A stretch of DNA of 64,000 nucleotides from Tritonibacter multivorans (lineage in GTDB: Bacteria > Pseudomonadota > Alphaproteobacteria > Rhodobacterales > Rhodobacteraceae): NCBI RefSeq assembly GCF_001458415.1, contig NZ_CYSD01000039.1, forward strand, positions 124,001-188,000. The letters are read 5' to 3'. Within the stretch, counting starts at the first letter, position 1; each line of letters opens with the position of its first letter. The translations under genes and the position numbers were made by a program. Positions 56,065 through 64,000 of this stretch are shown one piece after another. A model generated the notes under the pieces. That model was not told the DNA's origin. It searched no databases and was given only the letters and a program-made list of their open reading frames with translations.

Positions 56065-57275
56065 TGGACGGCTCCAAATTCGACGACGCCCAGACGGGCG
56101 AACAGAAAATCCGTAACTTCAACATCAACTTCGGCCCGCAGCACCCTGCGGCACACGGGGTGCTTCGTCTGGTGCTGGAACTGGATGGCGAGATCGTGGA
56201 ACGCTGCGACCCGCACATCGGTCTTCTGCACCGTGGCACCGAAAAGCTGATGGAAAGCCGCACTTACCTGCAGAACCTGCCGTATTTCGACCGCCTCGAC
56301 TACGTGGCGCCGATGAACCAGGAGCATGCATGGTGTCTGGCGATTGAAAAACTGACCGGTGTTGAAGTGCCGCGCCGTGGCCAGCTGATCCGGGTTCTCT
56401 ACTCGGAAATCGGCCGCATTCTGAACCACCTGCTGAACGTGACCACGCAGGCGATGGACGTCGGCGCGCTGACCCCGCCGCTCTGGGGCTTTGAAGAACG
56501 CGAAAAGCTGATGATCTTCTACGAACGGGCTTGCGGTGCGCGTCTTCACGCGGCCTACTTCCGTCCGGGTGGGGTGCATCAGGATCTGCCCGACGCGCTC
56601 TTGGATGATATCGAAGAATGGGCGATTGAATTCCCCAATGTTCTTGCGGACATCGATGGTCTGCTGACGGAAAACCGCATCTTCAAACAGCGCAACTGCG
56701 ACATTGGTGTGATCACCGAAGATGACATTCTGAAGTATGGCTTCTCGGGTGTCATGGTGCGCGGGTCCGGCATGGCCTGGGACCTGCGTCGTGCGCAGCC
56801 CTATGAATGCTATGATGAGTTCGACTTCCAGATCCCCGTTGGCAAAAACGGCGACTGCTATGACCGCTACCTCTGCCGTATGGAAGAGATGCGCCAGTCG
56901 CTGTCGATCATCCGTCAGGCCATCCACAAGCTGCGCGAAGCCACCGGCGACGTGATGGCCCGGGGCAAGCTGTCCCCGCCGAAACGCGGCGATATGAAAA
57001 CCTCGATGGAGAGCCTGATCCACCACTTCAAGCTCTATACCGAAGGCTTCCACGTTCCCGAGGGCGAGGTCTATGCCGCGGTCGAGGCCCCAAAGGGCGA
57101 GTTTGGCGTTTATCTGGTGGCAGATGGCTCCAATAAACCCTACCGCGCCAAGCTGCGCGCGCCGGGCTTCTTGCACTTGCAGGCCATGGACCATGTGGCC
57201 AAAGGCCACCAGCTGGCCGACGTCGCCGCCATTATCGGCACCATGGACATCGTATTCGGGGAGATCGACCGGTAA
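56061..57275 (+). CDS. nuoD: NADH-quinone oxidoreductase subunit D
   Basis: NuoD, 404 residues, the 49-kDa subunit forming much of the quinone-binding pocket. It shows [62 protein letters not shown], and [22 protein letters not shown], with C-terminal DIVFGEIDR. The start is the ATG at 56061, overlapping the nuoC stop; a second Met follows. Dispersed repeat copy D lies between it and nuoE. Confidence 0.97.
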   Translation: MMDGSKFDDAQTGEQKIRNFNINFGPQHPAAHGVLRLVLELDGEIVERCDPHIGLLHRGTEKLMESRTYLQNLPYFDRLDYVAPMNQEHAWCLAIEKLTGVEVPRRGQLIRVLYSEIGRILNHLLNVTTQAMDVGALTPPLWGFEEREKLMIFYERACGARLHAAYFRPGGVHQDLPDALLDDIEEWAIEFPNVLADIDGLLTENRIFKQRNCDIGVITEDDILKYGFSGVMVRGSGMAWDLRRAQPYECYDEFDFQIPVGKNGDCYDRYLCRMEEMRQSLSIIRQAIHKLREATGDVMARGKLSPPKRGDMKTSMESLIHHFKLYTEGFHVPEGEVYAAVEAPKGEFGVYLVADGSNKPYRAKLRAPGFLHLQAMDHVAKGHQLADVAAIIGTMDIVFGEIDR

Positions 57276-57292
57276 TGCGCCAGACCGCCTGC

Positions 57293-57336
57293 TTTCATCT
57301 TTTTAAAAATATCCCCGCCGGAGGCATCCGCCGGGG
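57293..57336 (+). repeat. Dispersed stem-loop repeat, copy D
   Basis: TTTCATCTTTTTAAAAATAT, then a 10-bp stem with one mismatch, CCCCGCCGGA (57313-57322) and TCCGCCGGGG (57327-57336), loop GGCA. It lies within the nuo operon between nuoD and nuoE. Same plan as the other three copies. Confidence 0.75.
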
Positions 57337-57360
57337 CAACCGCCACGGACAGGTGATCTG

Positions 57361-58581
57361 ATGCTGCGTCGTCTCCACTCAGAACAACCCGACAGCTTTG
57401 CCTTCACGCCTGCGAACCAGGCCTGGGCCGAAGCGCAAATGACAAAATTCCCCGAAGGTCGTCAGGCCTCGGCTGTGATCCCGCTGTTGTGGCGCGCGCA
57501 GGAACAGGAAGGCTGGGTCTCCAAGCCCGCGATTGAATATATCGCGGAAATGCTGGACATGGCCTATATTCGCGTTCTGGAAGTGGCCTCTTTCTACTTC
57601 ATGTTCCAGCTGCAACCCACCGGTTCTGTGGCGCATGTGCAGATCTGCGGCACCACCTCCTGCATGATCTGCGGCGCGGAAGATCTGGTTGCGATCTGCA
57701 AGGAAAAGATCAACCCGAAACCCTTTGAGCTTTCTGCCGATGGCAAGTTCACCTGGGAAGAGGTCGAGTGCCTTGGCTCTTGCACGAACGCGCCGATGGC
57801 GCAGATCGGCAAGGATTACTACGAGGATCTGACCGCTGAAGGCTTTTCTAAGATGCTGGATGATATGGCGGCTGGCAAAGCGGTTGTGCCGGGCCCGCAG
57901 AATGGTCGCTATGCGGCCGAGCCAAAGTCCGGCCTGACCTCGCTGACCGAATATGAAGCGGGCAAGCCGCAATACAATGCATCCGCCGAACTGGCGACCA
58001 CCATCGGTGATGGTGTGAAGCGTATTCAAGGTGATGAGGTCCCGCTGCTGACCCCGTGGATTGGCAAGGATGGGACCGTCGCAGGGCGTGTCGCAGCAGA
58101 TCCGACACCGGCTGCACCGGCGGCACCGAAGCCCGCCGTAAAACAGGCGGCTGAGGCCAAGAAAGACACCAAGAAGGCGGAAAAGCCGGCAAAGGCTGAC
58201 ACGCCTGCAAAGGCCGACGCCGAGACGCCTGCTAAGGCTGCGAAAAAAACAGAGGCCAAAGATGCCATGGCCGAGGCCACCTGGGTGCAGGAAGAAAAGC
58301 CTGTAACGCTGGACGGCCCGCGTGACGGCAAGGCGGATGATCTGAAGATGCTCAAGGGCGTTGGCCCCAAGTTGGAGCAGACCCTGCACGAGCTGGGCTT
58401 TTTCCACTTTGATCAGGTTGCTGCCTGGACCGAGGCCGAAGTGGCCTGGGTTGACACGCGCCTGAAATTCAAAGGCCGCATCGAACGCGACAACTGGATC
58501 GAGCAGGCCAAGAAACTGGCCGCAGGCGAAGAGACGGATTTTGCCAAAAAGGCAAAGAAGTCTGGCCTTTACGACGAATAA
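57361..58581 (+). CDS. nuoE: NADH-quinone oxidoreductase subunit E with C-terminal HhH extension
   Basis: NuoE, 406 residues, about twice the usual length. Residues 1-180 are the 24-kDa thioredoxin-like domain with the [2Fe-2S] ligands Cys96, Cys101, Cys137 and Cys141 (same spacing as in mitochondria). Residues 250-305 are an Ala/Lys/Pro-rich linker, and 325-390 form a helix-hairpin-helix-like domain ([38 protein letters not shown]). NuoE is next to NuoF in the electron-input module. The role of the extension is unknown; I recall similar long NuoE in Rhodobacteraceae. The ATG at 57361 follows GGACAGGTGATCTG. Confidence 0.93.
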   Translation: MLRRLHSEQPDSFAFTPANQAWAEAQMTKFPEGRQASAVIPLLWRAQEQEGWVSKPAIEYIAEMLDMAYIRVLEVASFYFMFQLQPTGSVAHVQICGTTSCMICGAEDLVAICKEKINPKPFELSADGKFTWEEVECLGSCTNAPMAQIGKDYYEDLTAEGFSKMLDDMAAGKAVVPGPQNGRYAAEPKSGLTSLTEYEAGKPQYNASAELATTIGDGVKRIQGDEVPLLTPWIGKDGTVAGRVAADPTPAAPAAPKPAVKQAAEAKKDTKKAEKPAKADTPAKADAETPAKAAKKTEAKDAMAEATWVQEEKPVTLDGPRDGKADDLKMLKGVGPKLEQTLHELGFFHFDQVAAWTEAEVAWVDTRLKFKGRIERDNWIEQAKKLAAGEETDFAKKAKKSGLYDE

Positions 58582-58626
58582 ACCGCTCCGCCCTCACAAA
58601 GGGCGGGCACAACAGAATTGGACCAC

Positions 58627-58845
58627 ATGAGCTCAGAACGAGATCAGGCGTTTGCCCGAAAGGGCCGGATCACCGCGCTGGTGATCGCAGCAGGTGGGAT
58701 CGCCGCCATGCTGGCCCCTTGGATCGTTCAGGTTCTTGGCCTCGAACCCCGCTTTGAGATGCTGATCTATTTCAGCGCGCTGGCGGCTTTTGTTTGGGCC
58801 ATGGTCAATATTTTTCAACTCTGGCGCATGCGTCAGGACAGCTGA
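58627..58845 (+). CDS. Small membrane protein in the nuo operon (DUF5337-like)
   Basis: A 72-residue protein with two hydrophobic segments (ITALVIAAGGIAAMLAPWIVQVLGL and FEMLIYFSALAAFVWAMVNIFQL) and a charged N-terminus (MSSERDQAFARKGR). It resembles what I recall as DUF5337, found in Rhodobacteraceae nuo operons. It sits between nuoE and nuoF, 12 bases before nuoF. It may be a complex I accessory or assembly protein; function is unknown. The ATG at 58627 is preferred; an in-frame TTG at 58618 adds three residues. Confidence 0.82.
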   Translation: MSSERDQAFARKGRITALVIAAGGIAAMLAPWIVQVLGLEPRFEMLIYFSALAAFVWAMVNIFQLWRMRQDS

Positions 58846-58857
58846 AGGTAGGCAGAC

Positions 58858-60156
58858 ATGCTGAAGGACCAGGACCGGATCTTTACCAACCTATACGGCA
58901 TGCACGAGCGCACGCTGGCGGGCGCTCAGAAGCGTGGTCATTGGGATGGAACCGCAGGCCTTATTGAAAAGGGTCGCGACTGGATCATCCAGACCATGAA
59001 AGACAGTGGCCTGCGCGGACGCGGTGGCGCGGGCTTCCCGACCGGTCTGAAGTGGTCCTTCATGCCGAAGGAAAGCGACGGTCGCCCGGCCTATCTGGTC
59101 ATCAACGCCGATGAATCCGAGCCCGGCACCTGCAAAGACCGCGAGATCATGCGCCATGATCCGCACACGCTGATCGAAGGCGCGCTGATCGCGAGCTTCG
59201 CGATGAATGCGCACACTTGCTACATCTACTTGCGCGGCGAATACATCCGCGAGCGCGAGGCGCTGCAGGCCGCGATTGACGAATGTTATGACAAGGGTCT
59301 CTTGGGCAAGAACGCTGCGGGGTCGGGTTGGGATTTCGACGTCTTCCTGCACCACGGGGCTGGGGCCTATATCTGCGGGGAAGAAACCGCGCTGATCGAA
59401 AGCCTCGAGGGCAAAAAAGGCATGCCGCGCATGAAGCCGCCGTTTCCGGCGGGCGCGGGTCTTTATGGCTGCCCGACCACAGTGAACAATGTGGAATCCA
59501 TTGCTGTTGTGCCGACGATCCTGCGTCGCGGCGCCGAATGGTTTGCAGGCTTTGGCCGCCCCAACAATGCGGGCACCAAACTGTTTGCGATCTCGGGCCA
59601 CGTCAACAACCCCTGTGTTGTCGAAGAAGCGATGTCCATCAGCTTTGAAGAACTCATCGAAAAACACTGCGGTGGCATTCGCGGCGGCTGGGACAACCTG
59701 CTGGCGGTGATCCCCGGTGGATCGTCTGTGCCTTGTGTGCGCGGCGAGAAAATGAAAGACGCGATCATGGACTTTGATTACCTGCGCGGCGAGCTGGGCT
59801 CTGGCCTCGGCACGGCAGCAGTCATTGTCATGGACAAACAGACCGACATTATCAAAGCGATCTGGCGTCTGTCCAAATTCTACAAACATGAAAGCTGTGG
59901 CCAATGTACGCCGTGTCGCGAAGGCACAGGCTGGATGATGCGTGTCATGGATCGTCTGGTCAAAGGCGAGGCAGAGCTGGAAGAAATCGACATGCTGTGG
60001 GACGTCACCAAACAGGTCGAAGGCCACACCATCTGTGCATTGGGCGATGCGGCGGCTTGGCCGATCCAGGGTCTGATCCGCAACTTCCGCGAAGAAATCG
60101 AAGACCGCATTAAAGCGCAGAAATCGGGCCGCATGGGCGCGATGGCTGCGGAATAA
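58858..60156 (+). CDS. nuoF: NADH-quinone oxidoreductase subunit F
   Basis: NuoF, 432 residues, the 51-kDa subunit that binds NADH, FMN and one [4Fe-4S] cluster. It shows the NADH/FMN motif [69 protein letters not shown], and the cluster site [12 protein letters not shown] with a fourth Cys in [16 protein letters not shown]. It oxidises NADH and passes electrons to NuoE and NuoG. The ATG follows a GGTAGGCAGAC leader. Confidence 0.97.
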   Translation: MLKDQDRIFTNLYGMHERTLAGAQKRGHWDGTAGLIEKGRDWIIQTMKDSGLRGRGGAGFPTGLKWSFMPKESDGRPAYLVINADESEPGTCKDREIMRHDPHTLIEGALIASFAMNAHTCYIYLRGEYIREREALQAAIDECYDKGLLGKNAAGSGWDFDVFLHHGAGAYICGEETALIESLEGKKGMPRMKPPFPAGAGLYGCPTTVNNVESIAVVPTILRRGAEWFAGFGRPNNAGTKLFAISGHVNNPCVVEEAMSISFEELIEKHCGGIRGGWDNLLAVIPGGSSVPCVRGEKMKDAIMDFDYLRGELGSGLGTAAVIVMDKQTDIIKAIWRLSKFYKHESCGQCTPCREGTGWMMRVMDRLVKGEAELEEIDMLWDVTKQVEGHTICALGDAAAWPIQGLIRNFREEIEDRIKAQKSGRMGAMAAE

Positions 60157-60177
60157 AAGACAACGGGACGGGACGTG

Positions 60178-60528
60178 ATGAAACTGGGGACGGTCATATT
60201 GCTGGCAGCGACGGCGCTTGGGATAAGCGCCTGTGCAAGCGTGAATGAGACACGTTTTCCGGCCTATGATGGTGTGCATTTCCGTGTGACCGCCAAGGCC
60301 GAAAGCCGTCGTGGCAACCGGGCACCGTTTCAGGTGCATGTGGACCGTGCTGCGCGGTCGACCCAAGGGGCGCTGGAAGCGGCGCATCACGCGTCTACAC
60401 GCTATTGCATCGCAAACTTTGGCAGCTCTCGCTTTGACTGGACCAATGTTCAGACCGACGCAGAGGGCCTTGCGGTTCTGCCCTTGGTGAAGGGCGACGC
60501 TGTGATCAAAGGGATCTGCAAAACGTGA
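60178..60528 (+). CDS. Small lipoprotein in the nuo operon
   Basis: A 116-residue protein with an export signal and lipobox I-S-A-C (Cys19). The mature part is short and basic (VHFRVTAKAESRRGNRAPFQVHVDRAARS...AHHASTRYCIANFGSSRFDWTNVQ) with two more Cys (around TRYC and GICKT). I do not recognise a family. It is between nuoF and the DUF5333-like gene. I use the ATG at 60178; a GTG three bases earlier is possible. Function unknown. Confidence 0.75.
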   Translation: MKLGTVILLAATALGISACASVNETRFPAYDGVHFRVTAKAESRRGNRAPFQVHVDRAARSTQGALEAAHHASTRYCIANFGSSRFDWTNVQTDAEGLAVLPLVKGDAVIKGICKT

Positions 60529-60623
60529 TCCAATCCGCCGCATATCCCGGGAAAATGGCGCTGCTATTGCATAGCAGCGCCCTGAACGCCTTTGGTTTTC
60601 TGTCGAAAACCAAAGGAGGTTCC

Positions 60624-61037
60624 ATGACCCGATTTATTGCGGCTGCGGTGCTCGCAGTGTTCACCCCTCTGTCCGGCTTGACCGCTGAGGAGGCAAAGCC
60701 TTCGCTGCGGGATGTGGCGGCGATTGAAAACCCGCTGTTTGCGGTGGCTGTGGCCCAGGAAGTGGCGGAGCAATGCGACACGATCGCCGCGCGCACCTTC
60801 AAGGGCCTGCGGCTTTTGTATTCGCTGCGGTCCACGGCCAATGGCCTTGGCTACAGCGACCGGGAAATCCGGGCGTATATCGATAGCGACCAGGAAAAGG
60901 CCCGTATGCGCGCCAAGGGCGAACGGCTCTTGCGGCAAAACGGCGTGAACCTGGACGATCCAGAAACTTTCTGTGCGTATGGTCGCGCGGAAATCCAGAA
61001 AAACAGCGCGATCGGCGTATTACTGAGGGCGAAATAG
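60624..61037 (+). CDS. Small secreted protein in the nuo operon (DUF5333-like)
   Basis: A 137-residue protein with an N-terminal signal (MTRFIAAAVLAVFTPLSGLTA). The mature part is helical: LRDVAAIENPLFAVAVAQEVAEQCDTIAARTFKGLRLLYSL, GYSDREIRAYIDSDQEKARMRAKGERLLRQNGV, and ETFCAYGRAEIQKNSAIGVLLRAK, with two Cys that could form a disulfide. I recall this as DUF5333. The ribosome site AAAGGAGGT just before the ATG at 60624 settles the start; the frame is open to 60525 but unsupported. It lies 3 bases before nuoG. Function unknown. Confidence 0.85.
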   Translation: MTRFIAAAVLAVFTPLSGLTAEEAKPSLRDVAAIENPLFAVAVAQEVAEQCDTIAARTFKGLRLLYSLRSTANGLGYSDREIRAYIDSDQEKARMRAKGERLLRQNGVNLDDPETFCAYGRAEIQKNSAIGVLLRAK

Positions 61038-61040
61038 ACC

Positions 61041-63023
61041 ATGTCTGACCTCCGCAAGATCAATATTGACGGAACCGAGATCGAAGTAGATGGGGCACTG
61101 ACCCTGATCCAGGCCTGTGAAGAGGCGGGCGTGGAAATTCCGCGATTCTGTTATCACGAACGTCTGTCGATCGCAGGCAACTGCCGCATGTGCCTTGTGG
61201 AGGTCGTTGGCGGCCCGCCGAAACCCGCCGCGTCCTGCGCCATGCAGGTCCGCGATCTGCGCCCGGGCCCCGAAGGTCAGGCGCCGCAGGTGAAGACCAA
61301 TTCTCCGATGGTCAAGAAGGCCCGCGAAGGTGTGATGGAGTTCCTCCTGATCAACCACCCGCTGGATTGCCCGATATGTGACCAGGGCGGCGAGTGCGAT
61401 CTGCAGGATCAGGCCATGGCCTACGGCGTTGCCGGATCTCGGTTTAAGGAAAACAAGCGCGCGGTGGACGATCTGAACCTCGGCCCGCTTGTGGCCACCA
61501 CCATGACCCGCTGCATCAGCTGCACACGTTGTGTGCGTTTTACGACCGAAGTTGCAGGCATCACACAGATGGGCCAGACCGGTCGCGGCGAAGATTCCGA
61601 GATCACCTCGTACCTGAACCAGACGCTGGATTCGAACCTGCAGGGTAACATAATCGACCTCTGCCCGGTTGGCGCGCTGACCTCCAAGCCCTATGCGTTC
61701 ACCGCGCGCCCTTGGGAGCTGACCAAGACCGAAACCATCGACGTGATGGACGCGCTTGGGTCGAACATCCGTGTCGACACCAAAGGCCGCGAAGTGATGC
61801 GCATCCTGCCGCGCAACCACGATGGCGTGAACGAAGAGTGGATTTCGGATAAAACCCGCTTTGTCTGGGACGGCCTGCGTCGTCAGCGTCTGGACAAGCC
61901 TTATGTGCGTGAAAACGGCAAGCTGCGTCCGGCCAGCTGGCCCGAGGCGCTGGCGATGGTTGCTGAAAACGTCAAAGGCAAGAAAATCGCTGGCCTGATC
62001 GGGGATCTGGTGTCGGTTGAAGCCGCATTCGCGCTGAAACAGCTGATCGAAGGACTGGGCGGCAAGGTTGAGGCCCGCCTGAACAATGCACGCCTGCCGA
62101 TCGGCAACCGCGCCGGTTATGTTGGCACCGCGGCCATAGAAGACGTGGACACCGCCAAGGAAATCATCCTGATCGGTTCCAACCCGCGCGTGGAAGCCCC
62201 GGTTCTGAACGCCCGTATCCGCAAAGCCTGGAGCAAGGGCGCAAATGTCAAACTGGTCGGCCCGGCTGCGGATCTGACCTATGACTACGACCACGTGGGC
62301 ACCGACCGCGCGGCGCTGGAAACCCTGAGTGCTGGCGAAGACACGCTGGTGATTGTGGGGCAGGGCGCCATCAATGAAGCTGACGGTCTGGCGGTTATCG
62401 CAAAGGCGCAGTCGCTGGGTAAGATGTTGATCCTGCACACCGCCGCGTCGCGCGTTGGAGCCATGGACATTGGTGCGGTGACCGAAGGTGGTCTGGCAGC
62501 GGCCGTCGATGGTGTTGAGGTGATCTACAACCTCGGTGCGGATGAGGTCGATATCGATCCGGGTGCCTTTGTGATTTATCAGGGCTCTCACGGGGATCGT
62601 GGTGCCATGCGCGCGGATGTGATTCTGCCGGGTGCGGCCTACACCGAAGAAAACGGCCTGTTTGTGAACACTGAAGGTCGCCCCCAGCTGGCCATGCGCG
62701 CGGGCTTTGCCCCCGGCGAGGCCAAGGAAAACTGGGCGATCCTGCGGGCGCTTTCGGCAGAACTGGGCGCGAAGCTTGGCTATGACAGCCTCGCGCAGCT
62801 GCGCACCGCGCTGATCAAAGAAGTCCCGCATCTGAAAAAGATCGACGCGGTCATTGCAAACGAAGGCGACGCGCTGGAAGCAGCACCGCTGGGCAAGGCA
62901 GACTTCCTGCCGGCGATCCGCGACTTCTACCTGACCAACCCGATTGCCCGCGCATCAGAGCTGATGGCGGACCTGTCTGCTCAGGCAAAAGCGCGCGCTG
63001 AGACCCCGGTTGCAGCAGAGTGA
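61041..63023 (+). CDS. nuoG: NADH-quinone oxidoreductase subunit G
   Basis: NuoG, 660 residues, the 75-kDa subunit with several Fe-S clusters. The N-terminus shows the [2Fe-2S] ligands [20 protein letters not shown] and PAASCAMQ, then [19 protein letters not shown] and the cluster site [11 protein letters not shown]; the rest is molybdopterin-oxidoreductase-like without Mo cofactor. It is of the shorter mitochondrial/alphaproteobacterial type (E. coli NuoG is 908 residues). It passes electrons along the peripheral arm. Its stop overlaps the next gene by GTGA. Confidence 0.96.
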   Translation: MSDLRKINIDGTEIEVDGALTLIQACEEAGVEIPRFCYHERLSIAGNCRMCLVEVVGGPPKPAASCAMQVRDLRPGPEGQAPQVKTNSPMVKKAREGVMEFLLINHPLDCPICDQGGECDLQDQAMAYGVAGSRFKENKRAVDDLNLGPLVATTMTRCISCTRCVRFTTEVAGITQMGQTGRGEDSEITSYLNQTLDSNLQGNIIDLCPVGALTSKPYAFTARPWELTKTETIDVMDALGSNIRVDTKGREVMRILPRNHDGVNEEWISDKTRFVWDGLRRQRLDKPYVRENGKLRPASWPEALAMVAENVKGKKIAGLIGDLVSVEAAFALKQLIEGLGGKVEARLNNARLPIGNRAGYVGTAAIEDVDTAKEIILIGSNPRVEAPVLNARIRKAWSKGANVKLVGPAADLTYDYDHVGTDRAALETLSAGEDTLVIVGQGAINEADGLAVIAKAQSLGKMLILHTAASRVGAMDIGAVTEGGLAAAVDGVEVIYNLGADEVDIDPGAFVIYQGSHGDRGAMRADVILPGAAYTEENGLFVNTEGRPQLAMRAGFAPGEAKENWAILRALSAELGAKLGYDSLAQLRTALIKEVPHLKKIDAVIANEGDALEAAPLGKADFLPAIRDFYLTNPIARASELMADLSAQAKARAETPVAAE

Positions 63024-63412
63024 TCCGCGCTGCCGCCATATCCTGTCTGGCTGTACTGGCCTTGGGCGCGTGTCAGACGACAGGCGCTGAGGTCAGCCGT
63101 GCCGCGCCCGAGTATCTGGGCGTGGACACGTTTTTGCTGGATGGGGATCTGGTGCAGTTCGAAGTGGCCATGAAGGGCGTACAGAACCCTCAAGAGCTTG
63201 ATAAATATGCCAATTGCGCGGCGGCCCAATACACGCTGATCCGCGGATACGGTTATGCACGTCATGTGCGCACAAAATTGAAACAAGAGGGTGGCATATG
63301 GGCGGCAGATGCTGTCTACACCATCTCGCCCTCCCTCCCGCGCGGTCTGCGCACCATCGACGCCACTGTCGAGGTCGCGGATTGCGAGGCTAACGGAATA
63401 CCTACGGTGTGA
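63020..63412 (+). CDS. Small lipoprotein between nuoG and nuoH
   Basis: A 130-residue protein starting at GTG 63020, overlapping the nuoG stop by four bases. It has a signal with lipobox L-G-A-C (Cys18). The mature part ([54 protein letters not shown], then [11 protein letters not shown] and [10 protein letters not shown]) has two further Cys. I do not recognise a family; its fold may resemble other small outer-membrane lipoproteins. It precedes nuoH by 6 bases, so it is part of the operon. Function unknown. Confidence 0.78.
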   Translation: MIRAAAISCLAVLALGACQTTGAEVSRAAPEYLGVDTFLLDGDLVQFEVAMKGVQNPQELDKYANCAAAQYTLIRGYGYARHVRTKLKQEGGIWAADAVYTISPSLPRGLRTIDATVEVADCEANGIPTV

Positions 63413-63418
63413 GGACCT

Positions 63419-64000
63419 ATGGCTGATTTCTTTAACACCCCAGGCGGCATTGCCCTGATTATCCTGGCGCAAACTCTGGCCGTTGTGGCCTTTGTGATGA
63501 TTTCGCTCCTGTTTTTGGTCTATGGCGACCGCAAAATCTGGGCTGCGGTGCAGATGCGCCGGGGCCCAAACGTTGTGGGCGCCTATGGCCTGCTGCAAAC
63601 CGTGGCGGACGCGCTGAAATATGTCGTCAAAGAGGTGGTGATCCCCGCCGGTTCCGACCGCGCCGTGTTCATCCTTGCGCCGCTGACGTCCTTTGTTCTG
63701 GCGATGATCGCCTGGGCGGTGATCCCGTTCAATGACACATGGGTCCTGTCGGACATCAATGTCGCGATCCTCTATGTCTTTGCGGTATCTTCGCTGGAAG
63801 TCTACGGCGTGATCATGGGCGGCTGGGCGTCGAACTCCAAATACCCGTTCCTCGGTTCGCTTCGCTCTGCTGCGCAGATGATCTCTTACGAGGTCTCCAT
63901 CGGCCTGATCATCATTGGTGTGATCCTGTCCACCGGTTCCATGAACTTTGGTGACATTGTTCGCGCCCAAGACGGCAGTGCGGGTCTGTTCAACTGGTAC
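63419..64000 (+). CDS. nuoH: NADH-quinone oxidoreductase subunit H (partial)
   Basis: The first 194 residues of NuoH, the eight-helix membrane subunit at the quinone-access site. It shows the family motifs [36 protein letters not shown] and [24 protein letters not shown]. The gene runs off the right edge. It starts at ATG 63419 with GAGGAC before it. Further nuo genes (I-N) presumably follow. Confidence 0.96.
   Translation, partial: MADFFNTPGGIALIILAQTLAVVAFVMISLLFLVYGDRKIWAAVQMRRGPNVVGAYGLLQTVADALKYVVKEVVIPAGSDRAVFILAPLTSFVLAMIAWAVIPFNDTWVLSDINVAILYVFAVSSLEVYGVIMGGWASNSKYPFLGSLRSAAQMISYEVSIGLIIIGVILSTGSMNFGDIVRAQDGSAGLFNWY

Noticed and set aside
61020-62831. 603-codon minus-strand frame opposite nuoG
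   Set aside because: Shadow of nuoG; His/Gln-rich translation with no family signature.

Overview
The window is high-GC, gene-dense DNA typical of an alphaproteobacterium. Gene content, the nuo operon with interspersed small accessory genes, the DnaJ/BolA pair and the leucine-degradation cluster point to Rhodobacteraceae, most likely the Roseobacter clade (inference from recalled synteny; no search was run). I see no tRNA, rRNA, CRISPR, prophage or insertion sequence. The left and right edges cut a carboxymuconolactone-decarboxylase-family gene and nuoH.

Layout. 1-2.5 kb: an AhpD/CMD-like gene divergent from a TetR regulator with a tandem operator between them, an AT-rich orphan membrane gene, and an ICMT-like methyltransferase. 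2.6-11.8 kb: DnaJ-like protein divergent from BolA, a DUF4177 protein, gatB, an orphan periplasmic binding protein, tex, and two unknown proteins. 11.7-23.7 kb: pepN divergent from malate synthase G (glcB) with glcG and a glutamine-amidotransferase-like peptidase, then pntAB (proton-translocating transhydrogenase), an HPP membrane protein and a DUF3422 protein. 23.7-32.2 kb: a peptide-type ABC importer (binding protein and two permeases on the minus strand; fused dual ATPase on the plus strand) with two M20 deacylases. 32.2-44.3 kb: envelope and sugar genes (glycosyltransferase, waaA, glmU-glmS), moaA, alkD-like, gph, an MmgE/PrpD protein with a suspicious 5' end, and a DegT-family aminotransferase.

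44.5-54.3 kb: leucine/isovalerate catabolism. ivd is followed by an oppositely oriented ompW with an FNR-type box, then a tightly packed operon: acyl-CoA ligase, small membrane ORF, mccB, mccA, hmgL, P-loop kinase, enoyl-CoA hydratase. It converts isovaleryl-CoA via 3-methylcrotonyl-CoA, 3-methylglutaconyl-CoA and HMG-CoA to acetyl-CoA and acetoacetate. 54.5-64 kb: the nuo (respiratory complex I) operon A-B-C-D-E-x-F-x-x-G-x-H, where x are four small envelope or membrane proteins; NuoE has a C-terminal helix-hairpin-helix extension.

The strongest items for a second look are the four small nuo-embedded genes with the NuoE extension, a dispersed stem-loop repeat family (four copies), the P-loop kinase and small membrane ORF inside the leucine operon, the FNR box at ompW, the tandem TetR operator, and the in-frame amber codon at the 5' end of the MmgE/PrpD gene. 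I did not find a clear-cut new defence or mobile system.
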